Shown here piece by piece: positions 43,308 to 55,290 of a DNA stretch of 64,000 bases. The notes below the pieces were generated by a model. The model was not told the origin of the DNA, did no database searches, and was given only the letters and a program-made list of their open reading frames with translations. The translations under genes were made by a program, and so were the position numbers. Location of the stretch: assembly GCA_900660155.1 (NCBI GenBank), contig CABFPE010000051.1, positions 2,064,909 to 2,128,908 of the forward strand, given 5' to 3'. Each line of letters begins with the position of its first letter. Position 1 is the stretch's first letter. Source of the stretch: Hofstenia miamia (taxonomy: Eukaryota; Xenacoelomorpha; Acoela; Hofsteniidae).

Positions 43308-44395
43308 AACTTCGGATTGTGCCAAATACAACGAATACAACTGAGGAGGACGACGATTACTTCTATTATGAAGTTCCGGAGAGTGCTCTGCTGGCAGCTT
43401 TTGAGTTTTGTCTCTACTCAATAATGGTTATCTGCATTTTATTTGGCTCATATTTGGTTATTAGGGCTGTTAAGAGTTCCCCTATGCTCCATTCAGCTCC
43501 TGGATATCTCATGGTAATAATGTCTTCTTGCGATATATTGTTTGCAATATTACTTAGCGCGGGAATTTTCGCGATTCTTTTGCAAGATCCAGATCCTTAC
43601 TCCGACAACGTGGTACTCTTTTTGGGCGTGATATTCAGCTTAGCACAAAACATGAATGCAATGACATTGATGACCTCTGCTATTGATCGCCTCATTTCCA
43701 TTTTGATGCCTTTTTCTTACTCCAACATCATAACGAAAACCAGAATTATGATAGCCTTCTTTGTAATGTGTATTGTAGGAATGATATTGCCACTGGTATG
43801 GGTTTTCAATGACATTGGTCGTCCCTACTACGATGGTCTTGTGTATTTGACATTTCTAATTACTGACAATCAATTCCACATTCGATTGTCCTTCATTTCA
43901 ATGTTCTTCATTCCAGGATTAGTCATTATAATTTGTTACTTCATTATATTTCTGACTGTTATTAAGAAAAGATCAGCTAACAAACAACCAAAGGAGAAAT
44001 CACTGAGAAGAGGTTCTTCAACTGTACAAAAATCTGCTCAGTTGATGTCTCACATTAATGCATGCAAAATGCTATTCATAGTAACGTTTCTCTACTTTTT
44101 GGGTTTTATCCCTTATATGTTGACGGATTACTTTCTTAGCATGGGCATATTCGTCCCTATTTATATTTACAAGCCGACTACGTGGATAATATTTCTCCAA
44201 TCATGTGTAAATTTTATCATTTTTTACAAAATGAACGTGTCCTTGAAAATCGCTATTAATAAAATTCTGCGGGACATTCCAATAATAAAAAAGCTCTTTG
44301 AAACTAAAACGTCCTCAACACAAGCTAACAATCAAGTGGTCAATGTCATGGGAAGCATCGACTCCATCAACTCTAGCCCTGACCCTTTTATGTAG
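43308..44395 (+). CDS. divergent class-A-like G-protein-coupled receptor, last exon
   Basis: This encodes a seven-helix receptor. Counting from codon 43319, helix 1 is at about 24-50, helix 2 at 60-88 with the sodium-site Asp (SSCDILFA, D72), and helix 3 ends in IDRL (123-125), a DRY variant. Helix 5 has FIPG...CY (P199), helix 6 GFIPY (P264) in place of CWxP, and helix 7 NFIIFY (N298) in place of NPxxY. It lacks the Cys usually found at the top of helix 3 and any Cys in loop 2, so the canonical disulfide is absent. The N-terminus has N-T-T sites and an acidic tyrosine cluster (EEDDDYFYYEV). The open frame has no ATG upstream. TATTTTTTAG ends at 43307, a good 3' splice site, so the start Met lies in an upstream exon. 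AATAAA occurs at 44583. The ligand is unknown. Confidence 0.85.
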
Positions 44396-44582
44396 GATGG
44401 CTGTTAATACTGAACTATTTGATTATAAAGACGTGCTTGAAGGAGTTAAATTATCTTAATCAATACTAAAACTGTTTTTAATTACGCCTCTGAAGAAAAT
44501 TAAGGACATTTTTCACTTAATTCTATTATCTGATTGTGCAGTTTATGCTTGAGTTGAATGTTGTTGCTTTGCTATTCTAGGT

Positions 44583-44588
44583 AATAAA
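44583..44588 (+). promoter_or_regulatory. polyadenylation signal of the receptor gene
   Basis: AATAAA about 190 bp after the stop codon of the plus-strand receptor, followed by another AATAAA about 25 bp on (near 44608). Confidence 0.5.
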
Positions 44589-44698
44589 ATAAATTGTATG
44601 ATTTTTCAATAAATTTAATTCCCTCTTTTCAATCACATAAATAGATTACATAGATGGTCATCTCTTATTGATTTTGCTCAATATGTTATATTCGGACT

Positions 44699-44701
44699 AT
44701 A

Positions 44702-44745
<44 letters not shown>

Positions 44746-44747
44746 TT
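44699..44747. repeat. (AT)n microsatellite
   Basis: About 49 bp of AT dinucleotides with one C interruption near 44720. Confidence 0.9.
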
Positions 44748-46492
44748 ATGAGGAGTTCAAGTGTTCCAAAAATGGGAATGGCGAAGCTGACACATGGTTT
44801 GAAATGAACTTCTTAAAGCTGATTTCGACGATGTGTTTTGCTTTTATTTATTTTTAAAAACTTCGTATATTTTATTATTTTGCCCTTGTCTATGAAGTTC
44901 TTAATATTCTACCATATAACAAAATTTACTTAAATTATGAGTGCCAGTTTTAAAAATTCTGAAATTGGAATGTCGGCACAAAATAACGTATATGCTAGCT
45001 TTCATAACATGGGTAAAAACAGGGCCAGTCTATAGAAACCGTAAAAGATAATGGCTTACTCTTAACATAACCAATATTTTTTAGATGAATAAAATACGAT
45101 GAAATAAAAAACGAATTTCTCTCATTGCTTAGCGTTTCCTAGTGTATTCATACATTGCTTTACATTGTATGATAGTAAATACCACAACATCGGGGCAAAA
45201 ATCGAAATCGGAAACTAGATATATTTGAAAGAAGGTTCTTTTTGCAGAATCAAGTCAACAATGGTCGACATAAAAGATAAGACGAGTGAATCAGAAAGGA
45301 AGAAGCAAGATATTCTTACATGACTTTGGTATATAATAAACAATAATATTAAACGTTTGAAACTTTATGATTCTTCTTTTCATTTTTATTACTAAATCAT
45401 GATAAGAAAAATAGTTCAAGCAAACAGTATTAATCAAAAGTCATGAAAGATAAGGTACTGTGCTTCTAAACAAGTTATTCACAAAGTTAGTGCATTGGCA
45501 AAGAATATATAGTTTTGTTGAGACGCTTGCCTAATTTGTCTAATGTCCATATATATTTTTACATAATATTGTGCAGTAATGAAAAGTTTCTGTGAGAAAA
45601 CTACTGAAGTCTCTGAAATACTGCTTCTTTCTTTAAGGATAACTTTTGTGAAATTCTGATAAAAATTTATCTGAAATTCTGTGCGAAAAATACAGTGATG
45701 AGGCGGAGATGAAATCGGTTCGGATTACAAATCGGTTTGGATAGCATCAGGTTTAGAACTGACCGAATCTCAAATTTTAGAAAACATCGGATCTAAAAAA
45801 TTTACAGAAATATTATATTCTCCATTTTAATTGTGCAGTTCTTGTTTTCATTGCTTTAGGTGCCATTTTTGAAACTAACTGCTACATTTGAAAAATGTTG
45901 ATTTTTCGATTTGGACATAATGAATTCCCTAATTCACGATAGAAGAAAACTCAGAGCTATTCAATATTTATTCTGCATATTTTTGCAGGTTTGGCAGGAA
46001 AGTTTCTCGATTAAATGGTGTACCAGAAATTTTAAGATCTTTTAATAGAGTGCGAATAACCAAAACGTTCTGCCAAGAGTTCTTACTTGCTAGAAAGCTA
46101 TCCTTTGCCAATGTCAAGACACCTTTCTTAACAATCTTTGATACTTTTAAGTTCAGATGCTATTTACTGTAGTAGCCTGTAAAATGTAAAATTTTGATCA
46201 GTTATAAATTTTTACAAACACTTGTGTAGGCTTATTGTGCTACCAAAAACGCTACTGATCAATTTTTTCTGCTAAACTGGCGAATCCATTAACAAACTAT
46301 GAGATATGAGCGTTTAACAATGTTCTCAATTTAAGCAATAATATCTCAATAAACCATTGGACAATTGCTTCATTTGATGTAAAAATATCCTTGTCAAATC
46401 TGCATTTAATATGATGACATAGATTTGTTCTATTGTAAATACATGTATTTTTGTTGAAGCAGAAAATATTAAAATAGCTCACGAACGGATAT
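44748..46492. other. intergenic between convergent receptor genes
   Basis: No recognisable frame, transposon end or RNA gene. It probably includes 3' untranslated sequence of both receptor genes. Confidence 0.4.
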
Positions 46493-47485
46493 TTATTTCA
46501 TTCTTTTCAAAATAAAACTATAACCCAAATTGATTCTGTTTTGAAATGCCGAACTAGAATAATAAAATATGATAGGGTTTAAGATAAACAGCAACAAACA
46601 GATCGAGTAATTAAAATATGGTAAAATCAACAAACATACTTTGTCATCAACATGCAGCAAAGAGATCAGAACATAGCATATTTGAAATACTTCAATTATC
46701 CCTGCAATTACCCAATATAGAATAAATTTTAAGCGCATACGGGAAAGATCTCCAACCTCAGATTCTGCGGAATCAGAATCCAAAATATTGCGGGAAAACT
46801 TAAGCAGTATTCTCTTTATTTCTTGATAAATATGAGAAATGATTGAATAATACAGAAATGACGTCACAAGGAAGAACACAACAAAAACTACTGAAGTAAC
46901 TATGCCAAACGCTTCCATAATCGAAAAGAAAAATTGGCCATCTTTGATTATGTTTTGATGGCAGGCGTAATAATGTGCTCCAAGATAATTTGTGAATGTA
47001 GCAAAAGATGAAAGTAACCATATAACGCAGAGGGCAGCAATATATATTACAGTAGCCTTTTTCTTTATGAACATTCTGTAATTTACATAATCCATTACAG
47101 CAAAATATCTAAGAAATGTTACTATAAAAATGACAGTTAAGCACATAGCATTTGAAAGACTGATTAAGGAGAACTCGATTATTCCTACTAATGAATGTGA
47201 TCCTTCTTCTAACGAAACTCGTATTAAATCCGTTACAAACACAAATGAAGGTCCAAGCGCCCCAAAAAGAGTTGTAATGATGATTAATGTTGGCAAAGAG
47301 TTTTCTCTGTTTATCATGAGAGAGATCAGATAGCCAATCAAAACAAACAGGTTGGCAGCAACTGCAAGCAAGGAAAAGACCCCTTCAATCACTAAGTTTA
47401 CATTGACTGTATTTACAATCCAAGCGTACTGTAATTCTGATAAGTTTGCACATTGGTTAAGTTGCAAGAACTTAATTGGATCCAT
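46493..47485 (-). CDS. divergent class-A-like G-protein-coupled receptor, single exon
   Basis: A complete 330-codon intron-free frame with ATG at 47485. It has seven hydrophobic helices. Helix 1 has AANLFVLIGY (Asn45). Helix 2 (65-88) lacks the usual Asp. Helix 3 ends TFLRYFAV (LRY 125-127 for DRY). Helix 4 carries the conserved Trp (CVIW, 156), and loop 2 has a Cys (YYACHQ, 175) with no clear helix-3 partner. Helix 5 lacks the usual Pro. Helix 7 ends ILNPIIFYY (303-309), a good NPxxY/F match. A short N-terminus holds one N-L-S site (14). The third loop is moderate and Ser/Asp-rich (LDSDSAESEVGD). The family is class A (rhodopsin-like), probably a lineage-specific chemosensory or peptide receptor; no ligand can be inferred. 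It is only distantly similar to its neighbour at 43308-44395, so the pair is not a recent tandem duplicate. Confidence 0.85.
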   Translation of the reverse strand: MDPIKFLQLNQCANLSELQYAWIVNTVNVNLVIEGVFSLLAVAANLFVLIGYLISLMINRENSLPTLIIITTLFGALGPSFVFVTDLIRVSLEEGSHSLVGIIEFSLISLSNAMCLTVIFIVTFLRYFAVMDYVNYRMFIKKKATVIYIAALCVIWLLSSFATFTNYLGAHYYACHQNIIKDGQFFFSIMEAFGIVTSVVFVVFFLVTSFLYYSIISHIYQEIKRILLKFSRNILDSDSAESEVGDLSRMRLKFILYWVIAGIIEVFQICYVLISLLHVDDKVCLLILPYFNYSICLLLFILNPIIFYYSSSAFQNRINLGYSFILKRMK

Positions 47486-48481
47486 TGAGGGTAGTTATTA
47501 GCATTATAGTTGATTTAAGTGTTTGCTTACATAGTTAACAGAATATTTGCATTGTTTAAGTAGAATAAATCATATATTACAAACTGTTGAACTTTCTTCA
47601 ACACTAAGAGGTGAAAGTTAGAAAAACATTGTGAACGTTTTTGATAAGTGTTCATTGAAAATTTTTAATATTTCTATAAAAGAAGCATTTTTTGTTTCTT
47701 ATATATATTAAGGTTAAAAATATTAAATAAGTATAAATTCAGTGAATAATTTTAAATATATGTGCCTCTATCAAGACTACAGTTCTTGACATCAAACTGA
47801 TCTATGCAAAAAACATAACATAAATCTTAAATTATAATCGATTATCAATAACATTTATGGGATAAATAATAAAAAAAATTTATTTTTAGAGAATATTCAA
47901 CACCTGTTAGCATAAAAATAGGAAACCATTTTATTAAAGACGCCTGTCTTTCTTTTTATGGATATATGAAATAACCAATGACAAAATTAGAAACTTTTTA
48001 TTGGGAATAACTAACGTTGTTTGTAATAATTAAAGCAAAATTTACTCGTGATTATTTTGGAAACCAAAAAATGTGTAAGGTATCGTTAAATACAATTTTT
48101 GACTTTGCAATAAAGTAAAGAGATAAATGCAAAGAAGAAGAAACATTTCTAAAATTACATTAAAATTCTTTGTAAGTCGTTTAGGATAACAAAGTAAAGA
48201 TTTAAGATATGAAATTACGATTTTCTATTGAAGAAATTAAGGTACAGCATGATAAATTAGTTTCTACATTGCTCATAGATATTCACATAAGAAACAGTGC
48301 TGTTAAAATTTGCAAGTCCATATAGTTCTAACAAAGTGCTTTAATATTTGATGTTCAAACTTAATGACGCACTATTTAACATATGGGTAACGAGTAACTC
48401 AACAAACTATTTAACAAAGTTGTTGTACTCTTTCTAACAGGTCAATAGAAATCAAGACCATCGAAATTTAATTCAACTAAG
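47486..48481. other. intergenic upstream of the minus-strand receptor
   Basis: It should contain the receptor promoter, but no distinctive element was recognised. Chance frames only. Confidence 0.4.
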
Positions 48482-48483
48482 TA

Positions 48484-49149
48484 CAGTCCTGGTCATAAGT
48501 ATTGGCACACTCATCTTCACAATTTATTTCTGCAATGATTAACATAATAACTTTGATGTTTAGCACTAGGCTTAAGTTTGGCATTGTGAATTCAAATTTT
48601 CACTTAAACTTTTAATAAAAAATCTAGTTTTCCTCCAATTCCCCTGTGAAGGGGCACCCTAAAATCTATCTCCATAAATATACATGCTATGTAAATTATA
48701 GAGAAAAAATCGAGCTTAGCATAAAAAAATTAGTTTATTCTAAACGTTTTGCATAAATTTATTTAATTGTCTCAAAAATATTACTACTCAAATTTTTCTA
48801 AAATCCCATTACTGATTTTACATCAAAATTAGCAATGTCATAGAATTTTCACAAACTTGCACTCTCAATAATTCAAAATCTTCTGATTGAATTTGTACAC
48901 AACATTTTGAATAAAGAAATTCGATTTTTTCACTATAATTTACATAGCATGTATATTTATGGAGATAGTTTTAGGGTGCTCCTTCACAGAGGCATAGGAT
49001 GAAAACTATATGTTTCATTAAAAAATTTCATGAAAATTTGAATTCACAATGCCAAACTTGAGCCTAGTGCTAAAAATCAAAGTTATTTTGTTAATCATTG
49101 CGGAAATAAATTGTGAAGATGAGTGTGCCAATACTTATGACCAGGACTG
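48484..49149. mobile_element. mariner/Tc1-like hairpin MITE, 666 bp
   Basis: Both ends read CAGTCCTGGTCATAAGTATT followed by GGCACACTCATCTTCACAA, flanked by TA (48482-48483 and 49150-49151). The inverted arms continue for about 250 bp each with few mismatches. The inner part includes TATCTCCATAAATATACATG / CATGTATATTTATGGAGATA. Only a loop of roughly 150 bp near 48.8 kb is unpaired. The CAGTC..GGTC start, TA target and long arms are typical of Tc1/mariner derivatives. It has no transposase. Confidence 0.9.
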
Positions 49150-50339
49150 TATTACATAAATTTGATTTTGATTAATTCTGTGTACTCTATGTAACTTAAT
49201 GCAAAAATAAACATGTGTACGGTTGTTGCTACAAATTGTATTGCATGCGATAACAAACATGAACACGTACTAAGTCCATACTTTATTAAAAAAATTTTAA
49301 AATTTAATGTTAATCATACTTAAGCAAACAGCCGTGAAATATTTCTGTCAAGTTAGATAAATAGGCAAGTTAAATATAATAAACTTTTAAACAAATGGTT
49401 GCACTTTTATTCAAATTATATCCTTGAAATGTGATAATTAAATTGAAAATTGGCAATTCGATAATGTACCAAATATCTTAAGAGTCCGCGTTAGCAGAAA
49501 GTAATTGAATAATTCTTTTTATTATTATCCAATGACAGTTTTAAAATAATTTATTTAATATAGTATTTTATAATTGAATTATGCGACTGTAGCAAGATTG
49601 TTAATTATTTTTCGCACTGCTAAGTTATTATTTTACAATTGTCATTATTGATTTGTTAGTATTTTACTTTCCAAGCCTATATTAGCTACCGTAAACTGGG
49701 GTAACATTGAACACTTTACACTTATTCCTGTTTATATGTTTCAGAAATCAAGACAAAACTGCAAAACTTTACTCTGTTATAATGGGGGTGACCTAATAGA
49801 TGATATTTCTTGAGATGTAACCTATCCATAATAATATAGAATTTGTAAAATGCACAAAAATATGGGCGTTCAAAGTTACCCGTGAATTGGGGTAACTTTG
49901 AACACTATTTATAATTAGATCTTCTTGGCACCACTTTGACAACAATCCATCCCATTCAAAACTAAACAAATAAATAGCATTTTCAATTCAAATTTAAACA
50001 TTTTAACGACCAATTCAATTAACAACATTATGCAAATTCAAATTTATCACATGCAAATAGCCAAAAGGCAATACTATATCACACCAAAACCAAAATTTAT
50101 CACAGACACACATCACAAGCACTCATTAACATATTAACTATCAACTCATATTGAGAGGATCCTAATTTTGACAAGTGTACTTGATTGTTAAAAATTTGGC
50201 TGTCACGGCCCAAAACAAAGCCAGGATACGATTTGCATATGAATAGGGTCAAATCCATCAGTTGTTAAGCTTGTGACATCAAGTTTATGTGTAAGCCGTA
50301 GATGATTATAAAATTAGTCATTTCGAGTAATAATTTAAA

Positions 50340-53300
50340 AAATGATGATGGTACTTTAAACGAAAAGAATTTAAAAAAATTGTTCAAAATGTTGAGAAGT
50401 CAATTAAAAATTTGGGAACGAAAGGGTCAATTGTGGAGCAATTAAAGTTAAATGACAAAAATGATATTTTCTTACTTTGTAAAACTGATGAATTGAGGAA
50501 CATAAGCATAAAATATCTATGAAACTTATGCCAAAAATCAAGATTACTAATATACCTTTATATGAAGACGTAACTAACTTTTTAAGAATTTAAATCTAAA
50601 CTAATAAACTAAAATATCATACCCTGCAACAAAGTAAATGAAAAAATTGTAACTAAGAAGAATAAATTAGAATTAGTAAATACCAATTTCCAGAGTATTA
50701 TGAATAAAGTTGATAAATTTTACGATCTAATTCACAATTTTGATGACAGTACAATCATTGGCGTGACGGAAACTTGGTGAAAATCCAATGACTACTTAAA
50801 AAGTTTAAATGACAAATTTTTGATCTTTCGGATGGATAGAAGACAAGCTTTAACACATAAAACTAGAGGTGGTGGTGTTTTGCTAAATATACCATGCAAA
50901 TTCAAACCAATAATCAGACATGATATTTCTGAAAATGATTCTGAATTTAATAGCTTATGGGTTCAATTTGATATATGGGGAGTTTTTATTTGATCAATTT
51001 AAGTTATTGTAGTAAGAAAGAATCATTTCAAGCTTTTGAAGAAAACTTATACAAAGAAATTTGCATTGTAAATCAAACAAAATTATTTATGTGAAATTGA
51101 AAAAAGGAAAATTAACGATTTAATTGATGTCTTTAATATGGAAGTTCTGAATAAAAATATACCAATGCATATCAACTTTGTTAAGTCTTCTTGATTGATT
51201 ATATCATTACTGACATCTCAAGAATTAAGACATATGAAGTTTTTGTTACAGATTTTTTCGTATCAAACCATTTACTGACATTTGCAATATTGGATGATAT
51301 AAAAACTCAAACAGATTCCTAGATATATTGCACTAAAAGATTTTATTTAAAAAAATACTTTAACAACAAAAGTTTTTTGAAGGAATTAATCAAGTTAAAT
51401 TGGAATGATTACTACTTTAGTACAACAGCGGATCAAAAAAGGATGTTTATAATTGATAATTTAACAAATATTTATCATAAGCTTTGTTCTATTATAAAGA
51501 TTCAAAAACACAACATAAAGAATAGTAACAAAACGTAGAAGATATGGATGTCTAAAGAAACAAAATAATACATTAGAAAAAAACATAAGGCATATGCAAT
51601 TTTTTGTCACAACATAATGAAAGCCAACCATGATCATTATAAAACATTAAGAAATAAGGTTAATACTTTTTTTCATTCTTAAAAATCTCAAATTTTTCAA
51701 ATTTATCTCAAATCCTTCCAAGATTTTTATTTAATGGACACATTTCTCTGATAAAAATTACTACAAATGTCCATTCTGAGAGAAATTTGGAAGATATGAG
51801 ACATTCCAGAATGAAAAAAAGTACCAACCAAGAAATAAAGCCTCAACAAAATGTAATTTTGATCTACAAGCTTTTTAACAAAAATCTTTTAATGAAAAAA
51901 ATCTGTTAAACAAAAGTGGTCATTCATTTCAAATTTTTTAAATTTTAAAAAAGAAAATGAAATTCCTTATATAGTAAATGATAATGGTGAATGTATTACA
52001 AATGACAAAAAAATTAGTAATATTTTAAATGAAAGATTTGTGAAACTAGGAATGAATGACAACCTAAATACAAAGTTTAAACATTTCTATCATAAGCATC
52101 ACGATATTAGAAAACATGATGATCCAAATAAACCAAGATTTATTACATTAGTTGAATTTTACAAAGAACTAAAGGAAATTATTTGGAACAAAGCAAAAGG
52201 TCATTGTGAATTTCTTCCTTCATTGTTGAAAGGTACCTTAGGTAATTTATTGAGACCTTTGTGTGACTTATTAATCAATGCTTGGCAGAACTAACTTACC
52301 CTGACTATTAAAATTGCTAAAGTTACAGCAATACATAAGGAAGAAAAAATCTTGCAGAAAATTAGCGACCAATTTCAGTATTAACAGAAATTTATAAAGT
52401 TTTGAAAAATTATTATTCACCTAAATTAACCTATATGTGGAACAAAATGAATCAATATCAAAACATCAGTTTGGATTTCAAAAAGATACCTCTACAAATG
52501 ATGCCTTACTTTATGCTGTTGAAGACTGGAGATCAAAATGAGATATGAATGAAAAAAAATATATATAGCATCATTAGATATTTCAAAGGCATTTAATTCA
52601 ATAAACCATTCTATTTTATTGGAAAAGTTAAAGCAGATTTATAATTTTAGTGATTCATTAATAGAATTATTAAATAGTTATTTAATTAATAGATATCAGT
52701 ATGTGAAACTCAAAGAAGAAATGTCAAATTCATTAGAAATATACCATGGAGTACCACAAGGATCAGTACTGGGTCCATTACTATTTAAGTTATATGTAAA
52801 TGTCATGGATCAGCACATTAATAGTAATCATGTACAATTTGCAGATGATACTCTCATTTATTGTAATGATATTTTAAATGCACAAGAAAATGTCGAAAAG
52901 TTGCCATTATTCTTTAATAGTAATTTGTTAAAACTAAATATTGAAAAACTGTATTTATGGTAATTAAGAATAAAAGAAATGAATCAACATTAGAAAGTAT
53001 TAAGATATGTAACAACATCATTCAGGAATCACCAATAATGAAATATTTGGGAGTAGTAATTGATAATAAATTGAATTTTGAAGACGAGGCAAACAACATC
53101 ATAAAGATCAATTCAAAAAATTGGAAAGTTTATACCAATAAAATGGACGGTAATATTCTTTCAATCACTTGTTCTATCCCATTTATTGTACTCATTTTAT
53201 TAATGAACTTAAATAAAAAAGCAAAATCAAAATTAGAGCAAATATTTAATTTGTGAATAAACATAATTAGCAACAAAAATAAAAAAGAAATAATGTGTAA

Positions 53301-53640
53301 ATATCATCTAAATTCATTAGAAGCTCTTCAAAATATTAAATGTTTATTGATATTTTGGAAAAGAAAATTGAACATTTCTAATCATTTAAATCAAAGAACA
53401 ATTACATTTGGTAAAACTAAGTATAATTGAAAAGTAATGAAGAATGCATTCCTAAATTATTCAATATTGCTTTGGAACAAATTGGATTACAACACAAGAA
53501 GTGAAAAAAAATCCTACAGTATTTAAGCAGAAGTTGAAAAACATTATTACACAACAAAATATCAATTATCTGACTAATTATTGAATGAGATGTGCAACTC
53601 AAGAACAATAGGTAACAAATATTTATTTAGCTATATGTAA
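50340..53640 (+). pseudogene. decayed APE-type LINE (CR1/Jockey-like)
   Basis: The remains of an ORF2 lie on the plus strand. At about 50650-50990 is an AP-endonuclease-like domain: NTNFQSIMNKVDKFYDLI, IIGVTETW, then FRMDRRQALTHKTRGGGVLL. At 52460-53250 is reverse transcriptase: QFGFQKDTSTNDAL, SLDISKAFNSINHSILLEK (motif A Asp), YHGVPQGSVLGPLLF (motif B), FADDT (motif C catalytic pair) and MKYLGVVIDNKLNFEDEA (thumb). A C-terminal LWNKLDYNTR-like tail lies near 53470. Several stops and frame changes, and an inserted MITE at 51664-51823, show it is inactive. Domain order and motifs fit the CR1/Jockey/Rex group; the exact clade needs a tree. Confidence 0.85.
51664..51823. mobile_element. 160-bp MITE nested in the LINE
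   Basis: The ends read TACTTTTTTTCATTCT on both sides (right end reverse-complemented), TA outermost. Imperfect arms continue with TCTCA.A..TTCCA-type words. It lies between the endonuclease and reverse-transcriptase parts of the LINE, so it inserted after or during the LINE's decay. Confidence 0.7.
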
Positions 53641-54071
53641 TTTATAAACATAACCAAGAAACAAACATTTACTGTCATAACTAAGCTCATATGAAGAAAG
53701 TTGCATCATTTATGTTTTTAATAAGTTTGTAAACTTAATACATGTATATGTACATGAGAACTTAAATATATGTTGTTAAAAGTTATTGAATGTATCCAAT
53801 AATAATTTATCCAAAGAATAAGTGTACCTACTCTAAAAAGATAAGAGTATACACAATGATGAAAATATGGCTTTCTTTGTTCATAACTGAAATTGATATG
53901 TACAGACCTCAGCAAATGCTACAAGATCAAACTTCAACATTGTGATAATTCTGATATAATTAAAAATTCAAATTATGTAAGAAAATTGAGAATATATTTA
54001 TTAAATATCAAAGTATGTGCCAATAAAACATTTTCTAATTGTGGCATTCAATGTTACCCCAGTTTATGGTA

Positions 54072-55290
54072 TATGCTCAAATGTATCATACATTCTGAAG
54101 CCTCATTGAAAAACACAGCACTTAAGAGTCACCAGAAACTTCCATTGAAGAAAAAGAGTTAATTATAATTATTGTATGGTGGTGATCAACTAATGCTACC
54201 AGCTTCAGCAAGGGAAACTGCACTAGTTGTCCTAGTAGACAAATAACCCCTTTAGTCCTTCTAAGTCTTAAATAGTCTAGAGGCTACCACTTTCCCAATT
54301 GTAAATAGGTGCCAGTTAAGTTGTTATATAACACCTATAAGTTCTTAGGTGAAAATCCAGGCTGTTTATTATCAACAAATTTTGTGCTTGGTAATATAAA
54401 TAATACTCTTATTTAAATAGGGCTAAGTTGATTAAAAACCCCTCACTAGTATCCATTCTTTTCCAAGATACGTTCTTTGGGTTGTTGTGATATTGCATCA
54501 CAAATAGTTAGCCATTTAGAGTAGGAACAGACATAAGGAAATAATAGATCTCATTTCCAAGAGACTACTTAGCCCTAAAAACAAGCATTTTTCACAATTT
54601 CCAATAGTTCAATTAAAAACTTTTAAACAGTTATAACTTAAAACTGTGCAAAGATTTCTGACTTTAGGCATGGCGCACCTGAACGGCACATAATACAATG
54701 TATTTGTGGAGGAAAGCTTTCCTCCAATATTTAAACTTAAAGTAAACCAATGGCATGGCTCACACTAATTACTTATTCAAAACAATATTTGCAAGCGCAA
54801 TTACATAACAAAATTGAAGTAAACACAAAAAATCTACAAGGGAAAACATACCGTGTGGACACAACCAATTTAATAATGACTTTGTAAATAAAGACAACTT
54901 CATAAGGGGCTTTATACTCTCCCATGTGCTCAAATGGAATTTTTTTTTCCTTACATATAACATATAACCCAGAAGGAAAGCTACAGAATCTTTTCGAGCA
55001 TCCACACCCACTTTTGAGACTTTTCATGATTCTTGATTTTCTTACATGAGAGCAACATGATAAAGCCGTTATGGCGATTATTAAAAGTAAATCTTGCTAT
55101 TAAGAAACACTGCAAATACATTTTACAATTTGTCAATCTGAATGTATATTTTTATATTTAGATGTATATGTATATGTTTGTTAATCATTTCTAAAATTTG
55201 TTATATTTCGAATTACAATTTCGATAAAAATAAAAATCAAATCATTGTTTCGTAGCACAAGATAATTTTATAAATAATAGGATTGCAACA
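54072..55290. other. intergenic downstream of the SETD3-like gene
   Basis: A minus-strand frame at 55027-54773 contains SLKSGCGCSKRFCSFP and ends at a CACACG|GTATGT donor-like site. I recognise no family and it may be untranslated sequence. TTCTGACTTTAGGCATGGCG near 54656 resembles 41786-41811, a hint of a dispersed repeat. Confidence 0.35.

Larger units (their letters stand above)
49687..54071. mobile_element. 4.4-kb TIR-bounded segment enclosing a LINE
   Basis: TACCGTAAACTGGGGTAACA (then TTGAA) at 49687 is matched by the right end at 54071, which reverse-complements to TACCATAAACTGGGGTAACA (then TTGAA): 24 of 25 identical, with TA outermost. A further GGGGTAACTTTGAACAC copy with a mirror, GTTCAAAGTTACCC, forms a palindrome at about 49869-49905. 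No DNA-transposase motif was found in the flanks (49687-50340, 53640-54071). The middle is a decayed LINE. The simplest reading is a TA-targeting non-autonomous transposon into which the LINE inserted. Confidence 0.65.

Noticed and set aside
54769-55027. Minus-strand frame with GCGCSKRFCSF and a donor-like GTATGT
   Set aside because: No family recognised and no partner exon. It could be 3' sequence of the SETD3-like gene.
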